From JALHTV01 sp049510055 (GTDB lineage Bacteria; Planctomycetota; Phycisphaerae; SM23-33), in NCBI GenBank assembly GCA_049510055.1, contig JBEKZI010000007.1, positions 1 through 47,466 on the forward strand: DNA of 47,466 nt, written 5' to 3'. Made by a program: the position numbers and the translations under genes. The first letter of the stretch is position 1. Every line of letters begins with the position of its first letter. The notes under the pieces were generated by a model, which saw nothing but the letters and a program-made list of their open reading frames with translations, was not told the origin of the DNA and made no database searches. Positions 40,241 to 47,466 of the stretch are shown one piece after another.

Positions 40241-43135
40241 TTACTCCCCTGCCTGGGCCGCCTGGGCCTCGATGTCCTCGAACTGCCCCGCCAGGTTCCC
40301 CAGCGAGGGGTCCTGCTGCTTCAACTGGGCGATGCGGACCACCAGGCTCTTCATCGCACGCTTGTCTTGGCGGCGGGCGGCCAGGATGCTGCGGCAGTAG
40401 CCCAGCTCGGCGGCCCAATAGGCCGCCGGATCGCGACGGGTGTCCAGCCCCTCGGCCAATCGGCCGTAGAGCTGGGCGGCCTCCTCGAATCGGCCCATGT
40501 CGCTATATGCCCGGGCCAGGTCCAGCAGGATGTCCCCCGGGGCGGCCACGGCCTGCTTGCGGGCCTCGCCGAGCTGATGATACCCCTGCGACAACGCGGC
40601 GGCCAACTGATCCACCAGGTGCTGCTGCTGATCCGGCGCAACCGCGCCGTCCAGCGCGGCCAAGGCGCCGCCGACGGCCCAGCCGCCGCGGCTGGCGTGG
40701 GGTTTGAGGCCGGCGGCGTCCATCTCGGCCAGAAGCGCCGCGGCCATCGCCCGCAGCTTGGCCACGTCGCCGCGGGCGGCCTCCACGGCGGCCAGCTTGG
40801 CCTTCACTTCCGAGTCGATCTGGCCACGCTGCCGATCGGCGGCCTCCTCCGCCTGCTTGCGGCAGGCCAGCAAGAGCTCGGCCGCCTCGGACGCCTTTCC
40901 GGCATCCAGCAAGGCCTGGGCATAGGCGTAACGGAAGGCGGCGTTCTCCCCCCCGGCCGGCGTGCCGCAGCGGCGATAGAGATACTCCGCCAATCGCAAC
41001 CTCGCGGCGGCCCACGGCGGCGGCCCGGCTGATGAGGGCGCGGAGGCGGCGCCGCCGCGACGGTACATTTCCTCCAGAATCCGGCGGCCAAGCGCCTGGG
41101 CCTGATCGGGATGGTCCTTGCCCAGCGATTCGACGGCTGCGACCGCCTGGGCCGGTTGACCGGCTTCCAGAAGCTTGGCGGCTTGGAACTCCACGGCCTG
41201 GCCCAGAAAATTCGATCCCGGCCAGCGCGCGGGCAGATCGGCCAGCAGCGCCATCGCCTCGTCGCGCCGACCCAGCACGTCGGCCAGCAGCTTGGCGGCG
41301 GTCAGATCGGCCCAGGCGCCCACGTCCGCCGTCTCCCGGCCGGCGCCGGCGGAGGCGGCCTCAGCTGCGCAGCGGTGCAGCGCCTCGACCATCGCGGCCG
41401 CCTGCTTGGCCCGGGCCGGATCGTCACCAGAACCTTCCAGCACGCGGCGGGCTTGGATGTTCATCGCCCGGCAAACCGCCTGAACGTGCCGCGGATCCGA
41501 AGCCGGCACGGCCTGGTAGGCGGCTAGGGCCTGGTCCTCCAATTTGCGGGCGGCGTCGCCAGCGGCGGCCTGGGCCATCGCCTCGTACTGCCAACCCAAG
41601 TCCAGATTCCATCCGGCGACGTCGGCCTGCTTGCCCCAGCGGGAAAGCAGCATCTCCAACGCCGCACGAAAACCTTCGTGGACCTTGGCCGCGGTCGATG
41701 AATCGATGTTTGGGCCGGCGCCTTGCCCTTCCGCATGCAGCAGGTCGCTATAGCAGATGACCGCATTCAGGGCCGCGGGCCGGGCGAGGAAGGAATCGCC
41801 GTACTTCCGCGCCAGCTCCGCGAACAGCTCCGCCGCCTGACGCCTTTCGCCGCAGGCGACTTCCATCGTGGCCAGGTGCCACATCGCCGCCGGACGCAGG
41901 GCCGCGGACGCCTCGTCGCCGCCGGCTATCACGCGGTGAAGCATGATCATCGCCTGGCCGTCGCTTGCCGCCGGGGCGGAAGACGCCCCCGGCCGGGCCG
42001 TCACGGCCAAGGCCAGCAGGACCACCGGCCCCAGCGTGCCGCGGTCCTGCACCGAGCGGTACTTGGCAGCCACGATCTCCAGGAAGTCGGATTGGACCGC
42101 CGCCTGAGGATGGGCTTTCACGAAACTCATCAGCGCCTCTTGGGCCTTGCGCCCTTGTTCCTGCCGCGCCTCGGGCGACTCGGCCGCCTGGGCGGTGGCC
42201 TGGTATAGGCTGTGCGCGAGCAGGGCCTTGCCCAGTTCGTCGGTGAGCGGCTCGGCGGCCTGCAAGGCCGCCTCGGCCGCCTTCCATTGCTGCCGGGCCG
42301 CCTCGGCCTGGCCGGCTTGCCACAACTGCAAGCCGTGCTCGATGAGATTGCGAATCGTCTGGAATCGCACCTCGGCACGGAGGTCCGCCGAAGGGAAGGC
42401 GGCGGCCTCCTGCAAAGCCGCCGCGGCCCGGCCGTGTGCGCCGCGCTCCCGGTAGGCGATGCCCACCAGCAGCAGCGACCAGGGGCGGGCGACGTTGTCC
42501 GCTCCCTCGGCCGAAACTTCAGTGAACGGCTGGGCGAGCGCCACGGCCTCATCCAGCAGAGCGTTCCGCTCCGGCCCGTCCTCCATCGCCAGGCCGCGGT
42601 ACAGGGCCGCCCAGGCGGTCTTGTAGGCCACGGCGGTTTGCAGGCTTTCCAAGGCCGGCACCGCCGTGACGAGGTTTCGATAGTCGCCGCGCCAGACCAC
42701 CAGCTTGCCGTCGATCTCCGCCGAGACGTCCTTCAGCCGCTTCATCGCCCCGGCCGCCAATTCCGCCAGATGTTGGCGGTCGGCGGCGTCGCCTTCCAGG
42801 TGCAGCAGCCGCGTGGCGTAAGGCCCGCCGCGGAGCAGGGCCTCGGTCTCGGCGATCTTGACCTCCAGGTTCAGCCGACCCAGCACGTCGGCCGGGGAGG
42901 CGGCGGGGTGGGCCAGGGCGTCGTGCAGTTGATCCTGCATTTGCCGGACGGCTTGGGCGAGCAGGACGTCTCGCTGGGCGGGGTCCACCGCCGCCGATCC
43001 CGCCTGGCGGATCAGATCGTCAACCTCCGCCGGGGCGGTGGCGGGCTGAGGGGGCGGTGGATTCTGCGCGGCGGCCGGCCCGGCGGCCAGGCCAACTGCG
43101 AGAATCAGCAAAAGAGTCGCGCGAACCCATACCAC
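40241..43135 (-). CDS. Large exported TPR-repeat protein (last gene of the Exb-like operon)
   Basis: A 964-residue protein with a signal peptide (1-23, ending AAGPAAAQ) and alpha-helical repeats over almost all of its length, many of TPR character (for example AAMWHLATMEVACGERRQAAELF and GRFEEAAQLYGRLAEGL). Low-complexity Ala/Gln segments join them. No catalytic motif is seen. It starts 18 bases after the second ExbD gene, so it is probably translated from the same message. It may act in the periplasm as a partner of the Exb-like complex; this is inferred from position. Confidence 0.8.
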   Translation of the reverse strand: MVWVRATLLLILAVGLAAGPAAAQNPPPPQPATAPAEVDDLIRQAGSAAVDPAQRDVLLAQAVRQMQDQLHDALAHPAASPADVLGRLNLEVKIAETEALLRGGPYATRLLHLEGDAADRQHLAELAAGAMKRLKDVSAEIDGKLVVWRGDYRNLVTAVPALESLQTAVAYKTAWAALYRGLAMEDGPERNALLDEAVALAQPFTEVSAEGADNVARPWSLLLVGIAYRERGAHGRAAAALQEAAAFPSADLRAEVRFQTIRNLIEHGLQLWQAGQAEAARQQWKAAEAALQAAEPLTDELGKALLAHSLYQATAQAAESPEARQEQGRKAQEALMSFVKAHPQAAVQSDFLEIVAAKYRSVQDRGTLGPVVLLALAVTARPGASSAPAASDGQAMIMLHRVIAGGDEASAALRPAAMWHLATMEVACGERRQAAELFAELARKYGDSFLARPAALNAVICYSDLLHAEGQGAGPNIDSSTAAKVHEGFRAALEMLLSRWGKQADVAGWNLDLGWQYEAMAQAAAGDAARKLEDQALAAYQAVPASDPRHVQAVCRAMNIQARRVLEGSGDDPARAKQAAAMVEALHRCAAEAASAGAGRETADVGAWADLTAAKLLADVLGRRDEAMALLADLPARWPGSNFLGQAVEFQAAKLLEAGQPAQAVAAVESLGKDHPDQAQALGRRILEEMYRRGGAASAPSSAGPPPWAAARLRLAEYLYRRCGTPAGGENAAFRYAYAQALLDAGKASEAAELLLACRKQAEEAADRQRGQIDSEVKAKLAAVEAARGDVAKLRAMAAALLAEMDAAGLKPHASRGGWAVGGALAALDGAVAPDQQQHLVDQLAAALSQGYHQLGEARKQAVAAPGDILLDLARAYSDMGRFEEAAQLYGRLAEGLDTRRDPAAYWAAELGYCRSILAARRQDKRAMKSLVVRIAQLKQQDPSLGNLAGQFEDIEAQAAQAGE

Positions 43136-43153
43136 GCCATGTCTCCGGTGGCG

Positions 43154-43648
43154 CTAAGGCGACGAGACGATCCCGATGGTCTTGAAGCCCGCGCGATGCG
43201 CCTGGTTGTCGGCCTCGACGACGTATTGCCACGGCACGTCCCATCGTGGTTGGATGGCCACGGGCACCTCGTCGCTGCCGTAGGCCTGCCGCCGGGAGGC
43301 CAGCTCGCGATAGAGATCCTGCGGATTGCTCAGCGGCGCGGCCGCACCGGCCAACTGGTACGTCGCCCCTTCGTCGCCCTCGGCGGGCAGGATGGCGATG
43401 CGGATGGGCTTGACGATGGTCTGGTCCAGGCCCGCGCCCGTCTGCCGCTGCGGCAGCATGCCGGGAATCTGCCCTTCGGCGTGGCGGAACGTGCTGGTCA
43501 GCAGGAAGAACAGCAGCAACTGGAACATGACGTCGATCATCGGCGTCAGCAGCGGCTGCATCTTGCCCATCGGCCGGCCGCGCCGCCACGGCGGGACGTA
43601 TCGCCCCGGCCGGCTGCTCGTCGTCGTGTAGGTTCCGGCAATGGCCAT
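43154..43648 (-). CDS. ExbD/TolR-family protein (second copy)
   Basis: A 164-residue protein: short cytosolic N-terminus, one membrane helix (LTPMIDVMFQLLLFFLLTS, ~34-52) with the proton-path aspartate Asp39, and a periplasmic domain. The TPMID motif and the FLLTST exit match ExbD/TolR. It starts 3 bases after the first exbD gene. Two different ExbD copies in tandem may form a mixed dimer in the motor. Another TPR gene follows 18 bases later. Confidence 0.86.
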   Translation of the reverse strand: MAIAGTYTTTSSRPGRYVPPWRRGRPMGKMQPLLTPMIDVMFQLLLFFLLTSTFRHAEGQIPGMLPQRQTGAGLDQTIVKPIRIAILPAEGDEGATYQLAGAAAPLSNPQDLYRELASRRQAYGSDEVPVAIQPRWDVPWQYVVEADNQAHRAGFKTIGIVSSP

Positions 43649-43651
43649 CGT

Positions 43652-44209
43652 CTAACCGCCCTTGCCCAGCAGGGCCGTGAAGTCCACTTTGGATATGCCC
43701 GCCTCGGCCGCGGCGTCGATCACCGGCTGGACGTGCCCGAACTGCACACGCCGGTCGGCCCGGACCTCCAGGCGCAGCTCGCCGGCCCCCGCCGCCGCCC
43801 GCTGCGAGCGGAGGATGCTCACCAGCGTGTCGAAGTCGCCCACCTCCACCAGCCGGCCCTCGATCTTGTACGCGGCGGCCTGGCCGACACGGTCGGCGCT
43901 GGTCAGCCCCTCTTCCTCCGCCGACATGACGTTGACGATCAGGCGGCGGACCTGTTTCTCATTCTCCCTGGACTCGCCCGCCACGGCCTGGCTGACGTGC
44001 GGGCGGGGCAGCTCCATCGCGGTCAGGTTGTCGGAGGCCAACTGGCTGGTCAGGATGAAAAAGATGACCAGCAGGAAGGTGCAATCGACCAGCGGCGTGA
44101 CGTTAAACGACACGTCGCCGATCCGCACGCCCGGGCGGGAAGTAAAGCTGGGCATCCGGAACTTCTTCCGGATGCCGGTCGTCGGACTTGTGATGATAGG
44201 TCGCTTCAT
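43652..44209 (-). CDS. ExbD/TolR-family protein (first copy)
   Basis: A 185-residue protein with membrane helix NVTPLVDCTFLLVIFFILTS (~36-55, Asp42 as the proton-path aspartate) and a periplasmic domain that ends AAEAGISKVDFT. The start overlaps the exbB stop by four bases, which suggests translational coupling. Its N-terminus has ~30 basic and polar residues before the helix, longer than in Escherichia coli ExbD. The sequence differs clearly from the second copy. Confidence 0.88.
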   Translation of the reverse strand: MKRPIITSPTTGIRKKFRMPSFTSRPGVRIGDVSFNVTPLVDCTFLLVIFFILTSQLASDNLTAMELPRPHVSQAVAGESRENEKQVRRLIVNVMSAEEEGLTSADRVGQAAAYKIEGRLVEVGDFDTLVSILRSQRAAAGAGELRLEVRADRRVQFGHVQPVIDAAAEAGISKVDFTALLGKGG

Positions 44210-44901
44210 CGGCCTACGGCACGGACGGTCGGTTTATCCTCCGTGGTCAGCGAGATCACGGCGCCGCGCCCCGGTTGAAAGGCGGCAATGAGCTCTTGGC
44301 AAAGGGCCATGGCTTCAGTGGACAGGGAATCAATGCGATGTCGCATGGCGGCGTACACCGCCAGCGACGGGATGGCGACCATCAGGCCTTCCAGCGTGCA
44401 CACCAGCTTCATGCCGATCGATCCGGCCAGGTCGCCGGGGTGCGGAATGCCGCCCTTGGCGACGATCGTGAAAAAGGCCAGGATCATCCCCCAGACGGTG
44501 CCCAGCAGGCCGAGCATTGGGCTGAGGTTGCCGATCAGGTTCAGCCATTCCACGTCGCGGAGCAGCTTGGCGGCCTGCTCCCCGCCGGCGTCTTCCATCG
44601 CCCGCTCCATGGCCGGGTAGCCGTGGGCGGATTGCGACATGGCCGCGTGCAGGACGCGGCCCAGGAAGCTGGGGTCCGAGGCCGCCATCTGGGCCACCTC
44701 GCGGTACTGCTTGCGGGCAAACAGCGACCGGGCCCGATCCACCAGGCCGGGGGGAACCAGCTTGGCGCGGCGGATCGTCAGGAAGAACCGGACGATCACG
44801 GCCACCGTCACGACGCTCAGGGCCCAGAGGATCCAGCCAATGGTGCCGCAGTACACGAACAGGACGTCGAAGTAATTTACACTTCCATCCATGTCACTCA
44901 C
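44206..44901 (-). CDS. ExbB/TolQ/MotA-family proton-channel protein
   Basis: A 231-residue protein with three membrane helices: ~17-40 (GTIGWILWALSVVTVAVIV), ~120-148 (NLIGNLSPMLGLLGTVWGMI) and ~165-190. The motif SPMLGLLGTVWGM and the later GLMVAIPSLAVY are the ExbB/TolQ/MotA signature. With ExbD it makes a proton-driven motor that energises envelope processes. Here the usual TonB/TolA partner is replaced by an upstream VWA protein (55 bases before) and a downstream TPR protein, so the coupled process is unknown. Confidence 0.9.
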   Translation of the reverse strand: MSDMDGSVNYFDVLFVYCGTIGWILWALSVVTVAVIVRFFLTIRRAKLVPPGLVDRARSLFARKQYREVAQMAASDPSFLGRVLHAAMSQSAHGYPAMERAMEDAGGEQAAKLLRDVEWLNLIGNLSPMLGLLGTVWGMILAFFTIVAKGGIPHPGDLAGSIGMKLVCTLEGLMVAIPSLAVYAAMRHRIDSLSTEAMALCQELIAAFQPGRGAVISLTTEDKPTVRAVGR

Positions 44902-44956
44902 GCCTTCAGGCGATTCCTAAGTTTTTCGCCTGTTCCTGATTATGTTCAGCAAGGCC

Positions 44957-46006
44957 TTAGTCCCGCGGAGTCTCCGTCCGGCCGACGGCCGACGGCACGT
45001 CGATCTGCCGGAACAGCCCGCCGGTGGAGCGGGCGATCTCCTTCAGCAGCGATTGGCCCGCGGCGTCGTTGCCGCAGTAGTACGTGCAAATGTGCACCTG
45101 TTTGTTCTTATCGCGATCCCGGATGGCCGCCAGGATGGCCGGGCCGTCCGGCAGGACGCCGTCGGTCAGCAGGTAGATCAGCTTGCTGCCGCCGGCGCCA
45201 GCACCGGCGCTAGAAGCTTCGTCCAGCACGTCGAAGGCCCGGTTCAGGGCCACAAGGGCGTGGCTCTGGCTGCCCGGCCGCGCGGCGGCGAGGAAATCGG
45301 CGACCTGGAGCTTGTTGGCCTCGGTCGGCGGCACAAGGCGGCCGGGAGGATTCTCAATCGCCCGGCCCTCGGCGAACAGGATGACGTGGAAGTCCTGATC
45401 GCCGTCCAGCCGCCCGATGGACAGCAGCACGGCCCGGCGGACCTCCTCGAACGTGTCGATCATCGAGCCGGAGCGGTCGAGCACGTAAACCACGTGACGG
45501 GCGTTGCCGCCGGCGCCGAACAGGCTGCTGCGCGGCGCGGCGCGGAAGGCCGCCGGTCCCAGCGACGTGGCCTGGCCGATAGCGGCCGCCTGGTTGACGG
45601 CCGCCAGCTGGCCGAAGTCGGCCGCGTTTTCGCCGGCTGAGGGAACCGGGCCAATCAGGTTCGGTGAATCGCCGGCCGGCGGCGCGCCATGTCCCGGCGC
45701 GACGGCTTCCTCGTTGCTGCCGCCACCCATGCTGGCGCGCGGCGCGGCGCCTGCCTGGAACGCCTGGGCCATCGTGATGCGTCCGGCCGGTTGCGGGGCA
45801 AGGATCGCCCCCAGGGCCGTGGCAGAAAATTCCCGCGGTCCTGCGTGCGTGACGGTCATGGCGACCGTGGCCGCGGCAATGGCGATACCGGCGTGAAAGA
45901 GCAGGCTCACCCCCCAAGGCGTGATAGTGGTCACCGCGCGGCCACGAGCGGGCGCTGCCCCGCCGTCCTTGCCCTGATTGATCCTACCATCCATGGTCTG
46001 ATCCAT
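44957..46006 (-). CDS. Membrane-anchored von Willebrand factor A protein (operon leader)
   Basis: A 349-residue protein. After a basic N-terminus there is one membrane helix (~31-53), a Gly/Ala/Pro-rich linker (~60-165), then a VWA domain (~170-340) with MIDAS motif DRSGSM (177-182), a serine in the SQSH position (~246-249) and Asp282 in LLTDGVLPDG. VWA domains bind metal and protein ligands. The position of a membrane anchor, long linker and end domain is that of TonB/TolA next to ExbB-ExbD genes, so this may be the force-transmitting partner; that is inference. An ATG at 45994 is an alternative start. Confidence 0.82.
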   Translation of the reverse strand: MDQTMDGRINQGKDGGAAPARGRAVTTITPWGVSLLFHAGIAIAAATVAMTVTHAGPREFSATALGAILAPQPAGRITMAQAFQAGAAPRASMGGGSNEEAVAPGHGAPPAGDSPNLIGPVPSAGENAADFGQLAAVNQAAAIGQATSLGPAAFRAAPRSSLFGAGGNARHVVYVLDRSGSMIDTFEEVRRAVLLSIGRLDGDQDFHVILFAEGRAIENPPGRLVPPTEANKLQVADFLAAARPGSQSHALVALNRAFDVLDEASSAGAGAGGSKLIYLLTDGVLPDGPAILAAIRDRDKNKQVHICTYYCGNDAAGQSLLKEIARSTGGLFRQIDVPSAVGRTETPRD

Positions 46007-46138
46007 CGTTCCGCGCCACCGGGAGGACGTGCTTGCTCACGCCGGCGCGCGGATCGGCTTATTCGTACGATATCGTAGCTTTTATGGGCAAGGCCGACAA
46101 CGGAAAATCGCTTCGCCGCCGAATAAATAGAGCGAAAT

Positions 46139-47466
46139 TCAGCGGGGCGTTTTCGCCGGCCAGGGGCGGCCCAGCAGAGCCGTCATCCGGACGGGAACGT
46201 CGGCGGATCGCATCAGCGGCGGTAGCGGCCCGACGGTGGACATCAGGAACGTGGTGGAGTTGCTGCGGTTCAGGCCGCCGTGCGTGGAGGCGATCTTCAC
46301 CGCCCCACTGAACGTCGTGGCGCCGGAATAGTATTTGTCCTCCAACGAGATGATGACGTCGGGAATGTTCTGCGCTACCGAGAAGTGCGCCCGCCAGAGG
46401 CGTTCCAGTGGGTCGGGATACTCGGCCATGCCGGCGGCCTGGAACACCTGGCGGTCGTCGTAGAAGCCCTTGGCGTCGGGTGTCAGCGTGGCCAGGATGT
46501 CCTTGAGCTTCAGCGGGTCGCCCTGGGTGGCTTTGTACGAGTAGCGGTCGCCTTTTTTGCGGATGACGGCCCGACCGTCGGCGGTCAGCACGACGACCGA
46601 TTCGCCGTCGGCGTAGCTGGCGACCGTCACGCCCGGACAGGCGGCTAAGTCGGCGGCCAGCTCCGCCGGCCGATGGCAGCCGAAGCAGGCGTAGGTCTCC
46701 AGGCCGAACCGCACGTAGGCCACGTCCTTGTCACCCTGCGGCCGGTCGGTGACCCGCCAACCCTTGGACTTCAGGTATTTGTCCAGTGGGATCAGCGTGG
46801 AGGGCGTGTAGGAGTGGCCGTGGTCGGCCGTGAGCGTCACTTCTATCGTCCCGTGACTGGACCAGAGCAGTTGGTACACGAGCCGGTCGACGACCTTCAG
46901 CGCCTCTTCCTGCCCCGCTGCGCCGTAGATCGTGCCGATGCCCGCCGAGCTAACCATGTACGCCAGCAATTCGGGGCGGTCCTTGTCGCGATCCACCGTG
47001 CGAACCAGGTCGTTGACCTCCTTGCCGAAGACCTGCTTAGGGTGCAGATATCCTATCGCGTCCCAGAGCATGCCGGCGCGGTAGTCCAGCAGGCGGTCGT
47101 AGGGCTGATTTTTTCCGGCCAGGTATGCCCACGATCCGCCGACGATCTCGCCGCGCTTGCGGTCGTAATACTTGGCCTCGAAGCCCCGGCATGGCACGTA
47201 GCCCAGCAGGTCCTCGATGGCCAGGTCGGTCAGCGTGGGATACGGGGCGATGACGCGCGAGGGCGGATAAAACATTCGCAGGCCGCCGGCGTCGTAGTAT
47301 CGCTTGATCACCTCGTAGCCGAAGCCGTCCAGGATAATCACCAAGTGCTGCCGGCCGGCGGGGGGCAACTTGTCCAGGTCCACCATCTGCTGAGGTTTGC
47401 CCGTTGCCGAGGGGTCGTAGCCCAGGCGATTGATTCGGCCGGTGGAGTCGGCGAAGACGAAGAAGT
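46139..47466 (-). CDS. Alkaline-phosphatase-superfamily protein, 5' end outside the window
   Basis: The frame stays open from the ATG at 47386 to the window end and its extra residues read as protein (FVFADSTGRINRLGYD), so the real start lies beyond 47466. The core is HLVIILDGFGYEVIKRYY (metal-binding Asp), a nucleophile candidate in APYPTLTDLA, the ligand pair in TADHGHSYT and later STHGGLNRSNS. This is a type I phosphodiesterase/phosphopentomutase-like member of the alkaline phosphatase superfamily. Substrate unknown. It stands 132 bases upstream of the VWA gene and may be in the same operon; the gap contains no hairpin that I recognise. Confidence 0.8.
   Translation of the reverse strand, partial: FFVFADSTGRINRLGYDPSATGKPQQMVDLDKLPPAGRQHLVIILDGFGYEVIKRYYDAGGLRMFYPPSRVIAPYPTLTDLAIEDLLGYVPCRGFEAKYYDRKRGEIVGGSWAYLAGKNQPYDRLLDYRAGMLWDAIGYLHPKQVFGKEVNDLVRTVDRDKDRPELLAYMVSSAGIGTIYGAAGQEEALKVVDRLVYQLLWSSHGTIEVTLTADHGHSYTPSTLIPLDKYLKSKGWRVTDRPQGDKDVAYVRFGLETYACFGCHRPAELAADLAACPGVTVASYADGESVVVLTADGRAVIRKKGDRYSYKATQGDPLKLKDILATLTPDAKGFYDDRQVFQAAGMAEYPDPLERLWRAHFSVAQNIPDVIISLEDKYYSGATTFSGAVKIASTHGGLNRSNSTTFLMSTVGPLPPLMRSADVPVRMTALLGRPWPAKTPR

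Overview
The window reads as a GC-rich bacterial chromosome segment, most likely from the Planctomycetota (perhaps Phycisphaerae). This is inferred from two PEP-CTERM surface proteins, a sigma-70 factor with a long N-terminal helix-turn-helix extension, a VWA/ExbB/ExbD/ExbD/TPR operon, a FlgI-like envelope protein without flagellar genes, and many large TPR or HEAT envelope proteins. No rRNA or phylogenetic marker set is present, so the phylum call is an inference.

Layout. Positions 1-630 hold the end of an unrecognised gene and the first ~50 codons of a GNAT acetyltransferase, which stops abruptly where a truncated, oppositely oriented purC begins; this looks like a rearrangement or assembly junction. 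From there to 20483 about sixteen genes all lie on the minus strand. Read in transcription order they are: ackA, a small lipoprotein, a LysM protein, a FlgI-like protein, smc, a DapL-like aminotransferase, folK, a deoxynucleoside kinase, panC, panD, lgt (with an EF-hand insertion), a degenerate HtrA/PDZ protein, a TPR/HEAT exported protein, a KDPG-aldolase-like gene, a membrane protein and the purC stub. tsaE diverges from ackA and converges on an msrB-msrA fusion.

Positions 22.2-27.6 kb are an accessory zone with two tRNA genes. tRNA-Arg(UCU) and tRNA-Asn(GUU) are each followed by palindromic repeats and then by a second copy of the tRNA 3' end. In the tRNA-Asn case a small GIY-YIG nuclease gene lies between the two copies. 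Related paired hairpins are scattered through neighbouring intergenic spaces. Cargo-type genes here include a sialidase-like protein, an aldo/keto reductase, a beta-propeller-like lipoprotein, an HD-domain protein and a YxW-repeat lipoprotein.

Positions 27.8-33.7 kb hold two PEP-CTERM proteins flanking a hemerythrin-DoxX-ChrA operon, then a membrane protein. At 33.8-35.7 kb a visibly AT-richer OLD-like ATPase/TOPRIM gene stands alone and is a candidate defence gene. The remainder (minus strand) has the sigma factor, a coiled-coil lipoprotein, a membrane-anchored protein, tRNA-Cys(GCA), the VWA-ExbB-ExbD-ExbD-TPR operon and a 5'-truncated alkaline-phosphatase-superfamily gene running off the window end.
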